Assembly: GCA_017469355.1 (NCBI GenBank)
Contig: JAFUGM010000007.1
Span: 1 to 64,000 of the forward strand
Reading direction: 5' to 3'
Source of the DNA: Solobacterium sp.
GTDB taxonomy: Bacteria > Bacillota_I > Bacilli_A > Erysipelotrichales > Erysipelotrichaceae
Length of the DNA: 64,000 nucleotides
Shown: in pieces, positions 33,891 through 42,346 of the stretch
Numbering within the stretch: position 1 is the first letter of the stretch
Layout: every line of letters starts with the position of its first letter
The notes under the pieces: generated by a model
What the model was told of the DNA's origin: nothing
What the model saw: the letters and a program-made list of their open reading frames with translations, nothing else
The model's database searches: none
Program-made: the position numbers and the translations under genes

Positions 33891-33978
33891 TGACAAAACT
33901 GCACTTGATTTATCGTTCCGTCTGCTGCATAGTATTTGTGCAGTTACGTCAATTATCAGAAAAAATGACAAAACTGCA
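33891..33978 (+). promoter_or_regulatory. Repeated operator-like sites upstream of the AbiEi gene
   Basis: TGACAAAACTGCA occurs at 33891-33903 and 33966-33978, and an inverted, slightly diverged copy TGCAGTTACGTCA at 33939-33951. A TTGATT box (33905-33910) and CATAGT (17-nt spacer) between them could be the promoter. AbiEi antitoxins are known to autoregulate by binding inverted repeats, so this is a plausible operator set. Confidence 0.55.
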
Positions 33979-34009
33979 AAAGCCAAAAAGCAGAAAGGCG
34001 GTGATTGCT

Positions 34010-34750
34010 ATGGCAGAGACGGGAAGAATAGCAAGCTTTCTGATGGATAATCCATCTTTTTCCACAAAGGAATTCGTCGGCATGGTGCGGGAGACACAGG
34101 CAGCCTACTCTGACAGAAAGGCATACCGTATGCTGCGGGATCTTCAGGATAATGGAAAAATCATGAAGATTGGACGGGGGAGATACTCGAACATCTCCGT
34201 AAAAAGGCAGTACAGATTTGAGGCATCCCCGCAGGTAAAGGAGATCACGCAGCTGATCAGGACGCAGTACCCGCTCGTATCATTTCAGGTGTGGGAGCTG
34301 TACCAATGGAATGAATTCGTCAACCACCAGTTGGCGCATAATACGTTCTTTATCGAGGTGGAAAATCCTTTAGAGACCACGATATTCGAATACCTTACTG
34401 AACGATATCCTAAAGTTTTGCTGAGTCCGGACACGGAAACCTATTACCGCTACCGGGCGGACGATATGGTTATCGTGCAGCGTCTGATTACCGGTGCGCC
34501 TGCGCCGATTCCGGGCACATGTCAGGCGTCTCTGGAAAAGCTTCTTGTGGATATCTTCAGCAAAAAGCTTACCGGACAGCTGATTGAGCGGGCGGAGTAC
34601 CGCCGGATCTATGAGGATGCCTTTGGAAAATATGCAATTAACGAGTCTGCGCTGTTCCGTTATGCGGGCAGACGGCATCTGGAAGGAGATATCCGCGAAT
34701 TTATTGATTGTGATACGGATATCCGGCTCAGACTGGAGGAGAGAGCATGA
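34010..34750 (+). CDS. AbiEi-type antitoxin/transcriptional regulator
   Basis: The 246-residue protein has an N-terminal winged-helix region (residues 1-65: FSTKEFVGMVRETQAAYSDRKAYRMLRDLQDNGKI then GRGRYS), as in AbiEi antitoxins and DUF6577-like proteins. A C-terminal domain follows with VSFQVWELYQWNEFVNHQL. The reading frame is open from 33890, but that stretch contains the repeats; the ATG at 34010 has AAGGCGG upstream and gives the natural domain start. Its stop overlaps the toxin start (ATGA). In AbiE systems this protein represses the operon and counters the nucleotidyltransferase toxin without direct binding. Confidence 0.72.
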   Translation: MAETGRIASFLMDNPSFSTKEFVGMVRETQAAYSDRKAYRMLRDLQDNGKIMKIGRGRYSNISVKRQYRFEASPQVKEITQLIRTQYPLVSFQVWELYQWNEFVNHQLAHNTFFIEVENPLETTIFEYLTERYPKVLLSPDTETYYRYRADDMVIVQRLITGAPAPIPGTCQASLEKLLVDIFSKKLTGQLIERAEYRRIYEDAFGKYAINESALFRYAGRRHLEGDIREFIDCDTDIRLRLEERA

Positions 34751-35785
34751 TCGACAAGAGAATATACGATTTGGATTATGTGCGCGAGCTGCAGGCAAGA
34801 TACAAGACGGATCCAGGTCTTTTGGAGAGGGTGTTGTACGCATTTGGGCTCCTGGAGGCATTAGGTGGGAATGAAGTTCACATTCAAGGGCGGCTCCAGT
34901 ATGATGCTGCTATTGGATCATCCGGTTCGCCTTTCCACTGACATTGATATAATCGTGGATCCGGGAACAGATGTGGATGGATATATAGAGGCGGCAGGGA
35001 CGATTTTCCCATTTCTGCGGAAGGAGGAAGACATCCGGAAAGGCCGCAACAATATTGAGAAGCGCCACTTCAAGTTCATCTATTTTTCGCCTATTCGGCA
35101 GGCAGAGTTCTATATTTTGCTGGACATCGTTTTCATGGAGTCGCCGTATGATCAGGTAGTGACGAAGCCTATTAAAAACGATCTTCTCGCGACAGAGCCG
35201 GAAGACCTGACAGTCACCATGCCGACGCTGGAATGCCTTCTGGGAGATAAGCTTACTGCGTTTGCCCCGCATACAACCGGGGTTCCGCTCGGGAAGAAGA
35301 AGGAACTGGAGATTGCAAAGCAGCTGTTTGATGTGTCGACTCTTGCGGAGCAGATGCAGGATCAGCTTCAGTTTCGGATGACCTATGATAAAGCAGTGGC
35401 AGAAGAGCTAGCCTTTCGGGGTATAGGGCAAACCAGGGAGGATGTCTTGCGTGATACCATCCGGGCCTGTGTCAGTATTATCAGTCGCGGAGCATTTGAT
35501 GAAGGGGATTATGCGGAATACATGAAAGGAATCCGCGCTCTTACGGATCATATTCTGGGCAGAAAATTTACTCCTGAAGTAGCCGCCGAGAAAGCCTGTT
35601 CCGTAATGTGCCTCGCTGCCAGCGTACTTACCCGGACGGACTATCCGAGGATTGGCGATCCGGCAGAATATGCGAGGGCTCGCCTTGCTGGAGGACAGTA
35701 TAAGCGCCTGGCATATATCAGAAAGCGGAATCTCGAGGCCTACGGGTATCTTGTGGAGGCTACGAAAATGCTTGAAACCATATGA
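34747..35785 (+). pseudogene. AbiEii-type nucleotidyltransferase toxin, interrupted by a +1 frameshift
   Basis: The first 39 codons from 34747 (MIDKRIYDLDYVRELQARYK) stay open to 34941, but homology continues in the +1 frame from about 34865: MKFTFKGGSSMMLLLD, then LSTDIDIIVD. These are the GGS and DxD motifs of the AbiEii/DUF1814 nucleotidyltransferases. One extra G in TTAGGTGGG at about 34864 explains it. The rest, to 35785, is full length (EDLTVTMPTLECLLGDKLTA is the usual KL-A block). A GTG (34865) or ATG (34871) could restart translation and give a toxin lacking its first ~40 residues. Either the toxin is inactivated, or expression uses recoding or restart. Confidence 0.7.
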
Positions 35786-35981
35786 AAGATTGAGAATATA
35801 AAGGTCAATGATGCCCAGGAAATGCCCAAGAACGCCCAAGAAAGCGCTTTGGATAATCCGCAATCCGCGTATGACCAGCCATCATTTATTGGCAAAATCC
35901 GAGAAGCTGAGCCGTAGAAAAGCTGGAAAATCAGGGACTTCTAAATTTCAGACATCTCATGCGAGTACGAAATTAGGGCTA
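35786..35981 (+). other. Island right arm, no intact gene
   Basis: After the toxin stop the same frame stays open for 43 more codons (to the TAG at about 35915), with a peptide ending PSFIGKIREAEP. This could be the tail of a lost gene. Nothing else is supported up to the right repeat. Confidence 0.3.
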
Positions 35982-36025
35982 CTCCTAAGCGGTAGGTCGG
36001 GTGTTCGAGTCACCTCGCGGACGCT
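35982..36025 (+). repeat. Right direct repeat (attR), partial tRNA-Arg copy
   Basis: A 44-bp exact copy of the 3' part of tRNA-Arg (32890-32933). It lacks the 5' half of the tRNA and cannot be functional by itself. A terminator follows at 36035. Confidence 0.88.
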
Positions 36026-36034
36026 GGAAATACC

Positions 36035-36072
36035 GCAGAAGATCAAGGTTTCTTGGTTTTCTGCTTTTTTTC
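36035..36072 (+). terminator. Terminator behind the partial tRNA copy
   Basis: GCAGAA (36035-36040) pairs with TTCTGC (36059-36064), followed by seven T. It was probably the original terminator of tRNA-Arg before the island entered. Confidence 0.7.
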
Positions 36073-36339
36073 ATCTCTACATAAAATACCATCGATTTCT
36101 GTTAACCAGCTAAAACCGCAGGCCAGAAGTTCGATGCCTTCTGCCTTTGTCAGCCAGTTAACGTGTTAGGAAAAAATCATCGATTTGATAACACGAGCAA
36201 AGATTCCTCAATTTTTCCTGCTGACAATAATGCGATTGCATGAGTTCAATGCCGCTACAGGAAGTAACATCTGGTCATCACCAATGCATCTGGAGAAGAT
36301 AGCTCCGATGCCGCACTGCTGCGAATTAGAAGAGATCAT
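36073..36339. other. Gene-free spacer
   Basis: I see no gene here. GTTAACCAGC (about 36098) and GCCAGTTAAC (about 36154) are loose inverted copies, and GGCCAGAAG/CTTCTGCC (36123-36147) is a small hairpin. Confidence 0.35.
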
Positions 36340-36414
36340 TTATCGGAAATAATCGGAAATTTGTGAGAAATAATTTCCGATAAATTGCACATTATTTCCG
36401 ATAATTGTTATGAT
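36340..36414 (+). promoter_or_regulatory. Promoter with repeated inverted sites before the AAA-ATPase gene
   Basis: TTATCGGAAATAA (36340-36352) recurs as its reverse complement TTATTTCCGATAA at 36392-36404. Partial copies lie at 36353-36360 (TCGGAAAT) and 36374-36383 (TTTCCGATAA). The promoter TTGCAC (36385-36390), 18-nt spacer, TATGAT (36409-36414) is embedded in them, so a protein bound to the repeats would block or steer RNA polymerase. Confidence 0.65.
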
Positions 36415-36437
36415 ATTTCTGAACGGAGAAATGATTT

Positions 36438-38318
36438 ATGGATAAATACATAGGGACGACAGAAGCTGCAAAGCTTTTGGGTATGACTGGTCGACGGGTT
36501 GTTGGACTTTGTGGAGAAGGAAAGTTTTCTGGAGTAATTCGCTCAGGCAGAAACTGGAAGATTCCAGTCGAATCAGTAAAACAATATATGACAGATATGG
36601 GAATCTCGGGGATGGAGGGATTTGAGGTAGACGCTCAGAACCTTCTTCCGGTTGCGATTGGAAATACATCATATATTGAAGTATCCAGCGAATGCTATTA
36701 TGTGGACAAAACACTTCTGATACGGGATCTGATTGATGACCATAATATGGTGACTCTGTTTACTCGTCCGCGTCGTTTTGGTAAAACACTTGCGATTAAT
36801 ACGATCAAGACATTCTTTGAAAAAACTGAGGAGGATACATCTCGGTATTTTGCGGATAAGAAGATCTGGCGGTGTGGGGAGAAGTACCAAGCCATGCAGG
36901 GAAAGTATCCAGTAATCATGCTCACGTTCAAAGATGTTAAATACAACTCTTGGGAAGAATCCATGGAAGCGATTCGATTGGTCGTTAAAGATGAATATAA
37001 ACGTCATTTGGAATTGTTCCAAAGTACGGCTCTGGATGCTGATACAAAAAAATATATGGAAAGGATGGAGAATGGAATCTTAAGCGGTGTAGAACTGCAG
37101 CGCTCCCTGTTGAACCTTGCACATATGCTTTCGATTCATCATGGATCCAAAGTAGTAATCCTGATTGATGAATATGATACGCCAATCCAGCAGGGCTATT
37201 CCCATGGCTTTTATGAAGAAGTGATTTCCTTTATGCGTAATTTTCTCTCCGGTGGTCTTAAGGATAATGCGGATCTGGCATTTGGTGTTCTAACAGGAAT
37301 TATGCGAGTTTCCAAAGAAAATTTGTTCAGTGGCCTGAATAATCCAATGGTAAACACCGTACTTGATAACAAGTACAGCGAATATTTTGGGTTTACAGAA
37401 GATGAAGTAAGGCAAATGGCTTCTTACTACGATAAATCTGAGATGATGGATGAAATCCGAGTCGGGTATGATGGATATCATTTCGGAAATACGAAAATCT
37501 ATAATCCCTGGTCTGTAACTAATTACTTCGCTTCAGGATGTCAGGCAAAGCCTTACTGGGCAACTACCAGTGATAATGAGATTATCCGGGACATCCTGAC
37601 TGATCTTACACCAGAGATTTCGGATGACTTAACAAAAGTCATACAGGGGGAACCGATTCACGCATCACTGGATATGGAGGTTGTTTATCCTCGAATGACG
37701 GATGGTAATGACACGATCTTCAGTTTTCTGCTTCTGGCAGGATACCTGACAACTGTAGGGAAACCAGAAGAAACGGAGATCGGGACATTCGCGACTCTTC
37801 GTCTTCCAAATGCTGAAATCAAACGTATTTACAATACGGAAATTCTTAGTTGGATTCGTACCAGACAGCACGGGACTATTATTTCTGAGATTGAAAAAGC
37901 TGTTTATCTAAGTGATGCAAGACGATTGCAGGAAGCACTCAGAAAATATATGATCACCAGCATTTCCTTTTATGATAGCGGAACAGAAGGGTTTTATCAT
38001 GGGATGGTACTTGGATTAGTGGCCAGTCTTTCTTCAAAGTATTACATACGTTCTAACAGAGAATCTGGTGAAGGAAGTTTTGATCTCCAGCTTGAGCCTA
38101 AGGATAAGGTGCTTCCCGGCATTTTGATGGAGTTCAAGGCTTCATCTGCAGCTGAGAAAGATAAACTATCTGAATTGGCGGAAGAAGCGCTTATTCAAAC
38201 GGAAGATAAAAACTATAAGAGAGATTTGGAAGAACGCGGCGTAGGTGACATTGTGAACTATGGCATCGCTTTCTCTGGAAAGAATGTCGAGGTAAAGATT
38301 GCGCGAAAAGATAATTGA
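36438..38318 (+). CDS. AAA-ATPase with N-terminal HTH and C-terminal PD-(D/E)XK nuclease domain
   Basis: The 626-residue protein starts with an excisionase/MerR-like helix-turn-helix (residues 1-50: IGTTEAAKLLGMTGRRVVGLC followed by GRNWKIP). The AAA-ATPase-like domain follows (Walker A-like TRPRRFGKTL near residue 115, Walker B ILIDEYDTPI near 240). It ends in a DUF1703-type nuclease domain, with GEGSFDLQLEP and GILMEFKAS supplying the Asp and Glu-x-Lys residues. This AAA/DUF1703 family is abundant in gut anaerobes and of unknown role; defence or mobile-element control is often suspected. The HTH is an unusual addition, and repeats over its promoter suggest autoregulation. Confidence 0.8.
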   Translation: MDKYIGTTEAAKLLGMTGRRVVGLCGEGKFSGVIRSGRNWKIPVESVKQYMTDMGISGMEGFEVDAQNLLPVAIGNTSYIEVSSECYYVDKTLLIRDLIDDHNMVTLFTRPRRFGKTLAINTIKTFFEKTEEDTSRYFADKKIWRCGEKYQAMQGKYPVIMLTFKDVKYNSWEESMEAIRLVVKDEYKRHLELFQSTALDADTKKYMERMENGILSGVELQRSLLNLAHMLSIHHGSKVVILIDEYDTPIQQGYSHGFYEEVISFMRNFLSGGLKDNADLAFGVLTGIMRVSKENLFSGLNNPMVNTVLDNKYSEYFGFTEDEVRQMASYYDKSEMMDEIRVGYDGYHFGNTKIYNPWSVTNYFASGCQAKPYWATTSDNEIIRDILTDLTPEISDDLTKVIQGEPIHASLDMEVVYPRMTDGNDTIFSFLLLAGYLTTVGKPEETEIGTFATLRLPNAEIKRIYNTEILSWIRTRQHGTIISEIEKAVYLSDARRLQEALRKYMITSISFYDSGTEGFYHGMVLGLVASLSSKYYIRSNRESGEGSFDLQLEPKDKVLPGILMEFKASSAAEKDKLSELAEEALIQTEDKNYKRDLEERGVGDIVNYGIAFSGKNVEVKIARKDN

Positions 38319-38330
38319 CGTGATGGAGAT

Positions 38331-38537
38331 ATGAAGATGCAGAAAATTATCAGAAACAGAATAAAATGCAATTCCTGTGGGGCTGTTATCGAGAGCAGAA
38401 CGGTTCATGAATTCGTACAATGCCCCTGCGGACGAGTATATGTAGATGGTGGCCTCGACTATCTCAGACGAGGTTATAAAGATGGACCAGATGATTACAT
38501 TGAGATGGCAGAAGTGAAGAAACTGGATCTGAAATAA
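38331..38537 (+). CDS. Small zinc-ribbon-like protein
   Basis: The 68-residue protein has two Cys pairs, CNSCG and CPCGRVYVDGG, that could bind one zinc, and a YLRRGYKD segment. It starts 12 nt after the ATPase gene with GGAGAT upstream, so the two are probably expressed together. Its function is unknown; a similar small protein is often found near mobile or defence genes. Confidence 0.65.
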   Translation: MKMQKIIRNRIKCNSCGAVIESRTVHEFVQCPCGRVYVDGGLDYLRRGYKDGPDDYIEMAEVKKLDLK

Positions 38538-38636
38538 AAGGATTTGTGGTTATGGAGTTGTGAAGCTCTTGCGAATACTTCGATGCTTTTCGTATGAATA
38601 ATCAATACTGCATGGCCACAGGAATTATCTTTTACA

Positions 38637-39338
38637 TCATTCAACCTTTATCATTCGGTAACCAATACCTACATGTGTCTGGATGAATTCGGGAGAATGA
38701 GGATCTGACTCAAGCTTCTTTCTAAGCGAAACCATAAACACCCTAAGAGAAGCAATGTCATTATCCCAGCTCCGTCCCCATATATGTTGTGTTATATATG
38801 TGTGGGTCAGCACTTTCCCGGTGTTTTTGGCAAGAAGGCATAGCAGTTTGAATTCGATCGGGGTGAGTTTTAACTCTTTGTTATTCAAAAATGCACATCC
38901 AGCCGGATAATCTATTTTCAGATTCCCATTTGTATAGGTAGAGCTATCAGCGTTGCTGTCGGTGTTTTGCATGGAAAGACGCCGTACTGTAACACGAAGA
39001 CGTGCCAGTAATTCTTCAACTGAAAATGGCTTTGTCAGATAATCATCTGCACCTGCATCCAGCGCAGTGATTTTATCGTCGTCTTCACTTCGTGCGCTGA
39101 TTACTATAATCGGCATATTTGACCAGCTCCTAATCTGCCTTATTACCTCAACGCCATCCATATCGGGTAAGCCCAGATCCAGGAATACGACATCGGGATT
39201 ATGCGATGAGGCCATCATGACCGCATCCGTCCCGGATGGTGCCGTTAAATACTTATAATCATGCGTTTTCAAGGTTGTACTGATCAGGTTGCGGACAGGT
39301 ACATCGTCCTCAACAATGAGAATTACAGGCTTATTCAT
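38637..39338 (-). CDS. kdpE: KdpE-type response regulator
   Basis: The 233-residue protein has a receiver domain (EDD acidic pocket, phospho-Asp in VVFLDLGLPDMDG, Thr/Lys switch in DDYLTKPF) and an OmpR/PhoB winged helix (LTPIEFKLLCLLAKNTGKVLTH; SLRVFMVSLRKKLE). Sequence and pairing with a KdpD-like kinase identify it as KdpE, which activates potassium-uptake genes. Its start overlaps the kinase stop by 8 nt. Confidence 0.88.
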   Translation of the reverse strand: MNKPVILIVEDDVPVRNLISTTLKTHDYKYLTAPSGTDAVMMASSHNPDVVFLDLGLPDMDGVEVIRQIRSWSNMPIIVISARSEDDDKITALDAGADDYLTKPFSVEELLARLRVTVRRLSMQNTDSNADSSTYTNGNLKIDYPAGCAFLNNKELKLTPIEFKLLCLLAKNTGKVLTHTYITQHIWGRSWDNDIASLRVFMVSLRKKLESDPHSPEFIQTHVGIGYRMIKVE

Positions 39339-41307
39339 TAATTGCTACCTCTTCTGCGGGTATAGAGACAGTAAACCAGCATCCAGTAGGATGATTGGCC
39401 TTCAAGGTTATTCTTCCATCATGGGCTTCGACTATGGATTTGCATAAAGCCAGACCCAGTCCGATTCCTCTTCTTCCGTCAGAGATACTATTCTGTCCGG
39501 TATAAAACATCTCGAACATGTGCGGTTTCAAATCATCTGCGATACCAGGTCCATCATCAATGATATGAACATTAATGAAGTTATCAACTTTTTCACTTAC
39601 GATTCTAATCTCAGAGCCGGATTGTGTGTTTTTAATGGCGTTGTTAACCAGATTGATCAGCACCTGAGTAATCAGGCGCGCATCCATTCTTGCGATTAGA
39701 ACATCACTGCTTGGCTGAATTACGATGTGGTGTTGATCAGCTTTTTTATCCACATGATGCAAAGATTCTTCAATGACATCATTCACAACTTCCAGAGATA
39801 GATGAAGATCCATCTTTCCGTTTTCAATTCTGGAGATAGAAAGCAGGTTTTCAACAAGATCGATCAGCCATTCTGAGTCGTCATAGATATCGGAGAAGAT
39901 CTGCTTTAATGTATCTGTATCCAATTGCTCATAATGGGTCAGAAGATTACTTGCATTCCCGGATATTGAGGTTAAAGGAGTGCGTATATCATGAGAGATT
40001 GAACGAAGGAGATTAGAGCGAAGTTGTTCATTGCGCATTGCGATTGCGGCCTGCTTTTTTTCTTCTGCATTTGTAAGACCTTCTGCCGCCAGAGCACATT
40101 CTCCTACAATAGATGAAAATACGCTGTACTCAAATGCTTCCAGACGCTCATCATTCAAGTAAATCGAGATGACGCCATAGCAATTTCCATTGATGCAGAT
40201 AGGATAGTATAAGAACTTCGCGTCTTCATAAATTTCCGTATGAGCACCAGCAGCTGATTGATTGGTAAAGACCCATTCCGCAATCTCACTGAAGTTTTCA
40301 TCTTTCCGATACCTTTTAGAAGAGTCGGGAACATTGCTCAATTCTATCGTGTCACCAAGTTTCTTGTTTTTGGCCAGAGCAAAGACAACGACATCACGGT
40401 TTAATAACGTTTTCACCTGATGTGCTGTGATGAGGATAACATCATCGGTGCTGTCAGCCTTTTGCAGTAACTGATTTGTGTCGAAAAGAACTTTGGCACG
40501 GAACGCTTCATGAGAAGACTGCCGGGCGCTTTCTTTCAATTTGTTTGCCAGGGTTCCTGTGATCAGCGAAGAAATAAGCATAATGGCAAAGGTGACCGCA
40601 TATTCTGGCTCATACGTATGGAAGCTGAATCTCGGCTCTATGAAAAACCAGTTAAACAGCAGGACGCTGGCCAGCGAACTAATAATGCTGTAAATCGGGC
40701 TCACTGTAAGAACTGCGATTATCAGTACACCTAAAATTAGAACTGTAATGTTATTTGCTTCTGAGAAGCCAAGAAGTGTGAATAAAAGGCTGATGCCTGC
40801 AGAAGTGGCCAGTAGCACAAGTGTTATAAAAGAATCTCTCCATGTTGGCTGAATCTGGCTTGTCATTCGCAGTTTCTTATTATGATTCTGTATATCCGCT
40901 GAAGAATCAGGAATGATATATACATCAACATCTGGTGCATTCAGAATAATCTGCTCTGTCAAAGGCGATTTGCTCCAGAAATGTCGTTTTTCCGCACCGC
41001 TTCGTCCCACTACGATCTTTGTAGTGCTGGAAATTCTGGCATACTCTGCAATCTGAACGGGGACGTTATCTCCAACAATTGTGACAATCGCTGCTCCATT
41101 CTGCTCAGCAAATGCCATATTATTTTGAAGGCAGACTTCATCATGTTCAGAAAGCTTATCGTAGTTCACTGGTTTCACGTAGATAGCTGAGAATGCTGCA
41201 TGAAACGCTTCGGCCATTCTGGCAGCGGCATCAATAACCTTCTGATTTGAAGGAGAAGAAGAAAGACACACCAGAATTCGTTCATTGTTATCTAATTCAC
41301 TCTTCAT
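39331..41307 (-). CDS. kdpD: KdpD-like sensor histidine kinase lacking the N-terminal KdpD domain
   Basis: The 658-residue membrane kinase starts directly with the universal-stress-protein-like domain (ERILVCLSSSPSNQKVIDAAARMA). Four closely spaced membrane helices (DUF4118, about residues 165-265), a GAF domain, HisKA with the phospho-His in SISHDIRTPLT and a complete HATPase domain (N box NLVNNAIKNT, GRRGIGLGLAL) follow. Typical KdpD proteins are about 900 residues and begin with a Walker-containing KdpD domain, which is absent here. No upstream in-frame extension exists, since the next gene ends 38 nt before the start. It likely senses potassium or turgor. Confidence 0.87.
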   Translation of the reverse strand: MKSELDNNERILVCLSSSPSNQKVIDAAARMAEAFHAAFSAIYVKPVNYDKLSEHDEVCLQNNMAFAEQNGAAIVTIVGDNVPVQIAEYARISSTTKIVVGRSGAEKRHFWSKSPLTEQIILNAPDVDVYIIPDSSADIQNHNKKLRMTSQIQPTWRDSFITLVLLATSAGISLLFTLLGFSEANNITVLILGVLIIAVLTVSPIYSIISSLASVLLFNWFFIEPRFSFHTYEPEYAVTFAIMLISSLITGTLANKLKESARQSSHEAFRAKVLFDTNQLLQKADSTDDVILITAHQVKTLLNRDVVVFALAKNKKLGDTIELSNVPDSSKRYRKDENFSEIAEWVFTNQSAAGAHTEIYEDAKFLYYPICINGNCYGVISIYLNDERLEAFEYSVFSSIVGECALAAEGLTNAEEKKQAAIAMRNEQLRSNLLRSISHDIRTPLTSISGNASNLLTHYEQLDTDTLKQIFSDIYDDSEWLIDLVENLLSISRIENGKMDLHLSLEVVNDVIEESLHHVDKKADQHHIVIQPSSDVLIARMDARLITQVLINLVNNAIKNTQSGSEIRIVSEKVDNFINVHIIDDGPGIADDLKPHMFEMFYTGQNSISDGRRGIGLGLALCKSIVEAHDGRITLKANHPTGCWFTVSIPAEEVAINE

Positions 41308-41344
41308 CGCTTCATTCCTTTCGTTCTTCTTTTATGATCATCTA

Positions 41345-41656
41345 TTATCTGGACTCTGATTCAATTACATAGCCTGATTCTTTCAGCGTTTCAATGACAC
41401 GGGAATCAATTGGCGAACAAATTATAAGTATGCATTCATCATGTTTGGTCAAAGTGTGTACTATACGATTGACTTTTCGTAATGCTGCATCTGAGCTGCG
41501 ATCATTAATCATAAATTGATACATCTTTTTATCTGATGATAGAGGATGATGGTGGATAGAATTATCATCCATGAATTTCCCAATCCGATCCACAACATAA
41601 TAGCCGAGGAAAAATGGGGCAAGTATAAGTAATACTAATAACAGTTTTTCTGCCAT
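41345..41656 (-). CDS. Small membrane-anchored protein in the potassium operon
   Basis: The 103-residue protein has one N-terminal membrane helix (LLLVLLILAPFFLGYYVV) and a cytoplasmic part of about 75 residues with HHH and a final IESESR tail. No known domain is recognised. Its place between the RCK subunit and the kinase suggests a role in potassium transport or in signalling to KdpD. Confidence 0.6.
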   Translation of the reverse strand: MAEKLLLVLLILAPFFLGYYVVDRIGKFMDDNSIHHHPLSSDKKMYQFMINDRSSDAALRKVNRIVHTLTKHDECILIICSPIDSRVIETLKESGYVIESESR

Positions 41657-41689
41657 GCCAACTCACCTCCGAAATAAAATGAGCGAAAA

Positions 41690-42337
41690 CTAAATTTCAA
41701 AGTACTTCTGTAAGACGTTCCGTTCCCCGAGTACAAGCATGCTCATGTATTCATACAGAATCGTTCCGGGTGTTACAGATAAATTCATCTTCCCATTTTC
41801 TTTTACTGCAAGAATAGTGATTCCATGACGTTTTCGAATGTCAATCTGACCGATGGATTTTCCGATCCACTCCTTCGGCACAGAGACTTCATAAATTGCG
41901 TGGTCATTGTCGAGATTGATGTAATCCAGAATATGATTGGAAGCATAGCGTATTGCTGCCCATTCTGCGATCTGCTTCTCAGGCATGATCACCTCATCTG
42001 CACCATTTTTGAGCAGAAATTTTGCCTGAACTTCTCTGTCAGCACGGGATACTACAAACTTGCCACCCAGTTCTTTCAGCAAAGAAGTGGTTTCCAGTGA
42101 GCTTTGAAAATCACTGCCTATGGTGATAATGCATACATCAAAATTGTTGATGCCAAGGGAACGAAGAAATGCCTCATTCGTACTGTCACCAATCTGGGCA
42201 TCTGTGACAACCGGGAGGATTGCGTTGATTCGCTCCTCATCCCGGTCAACCGCCAGAACCTGGTGCCCAAGTTTACTGAGTTTATTTGCCAGCATGGTTC
42301 CAAAGTTGTTGATTCCAATCAGTAATATAGATTTCAT
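41690..42337 (-). CDS. ktrA: Potassium-channel RCK subunit (KtrA/TrkA type)
   Basis: The 215-residue cytosolic gating subunit has an RCK_N Rossmann domain (SILLIGINNFGTMLANKLSKLG, the GxGxxG-like loop with Asn and the acidic end AVDRDEERI) and an RCK_C domain from about residue 135. It binds nucleotides and gates the membrane subunit encoded just upstream. The two genes are 9 nt apart. Confidence 0.88.
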   Translation of the reverse strand: MKSILLIGINNFGTMLANKLSKLGHQVLAVDRDEERINAILPVVTDAQIGDSTNEAFLRSLGINNFDVCIITIGSDFQSSLETTSLLKELGGKFVVSRADREVQAKFLLKNGADEVIMPEKQIAEWAAIRYASNHILDYINLDNDHAIYEVSVPKEWIGKSIGQIDIRKRHGITILAVKENGKMNLSVTPGTILYEYMSMLVLGERNVLQKYFEI

Positions 42338-42346
42338 GTTATCTCC

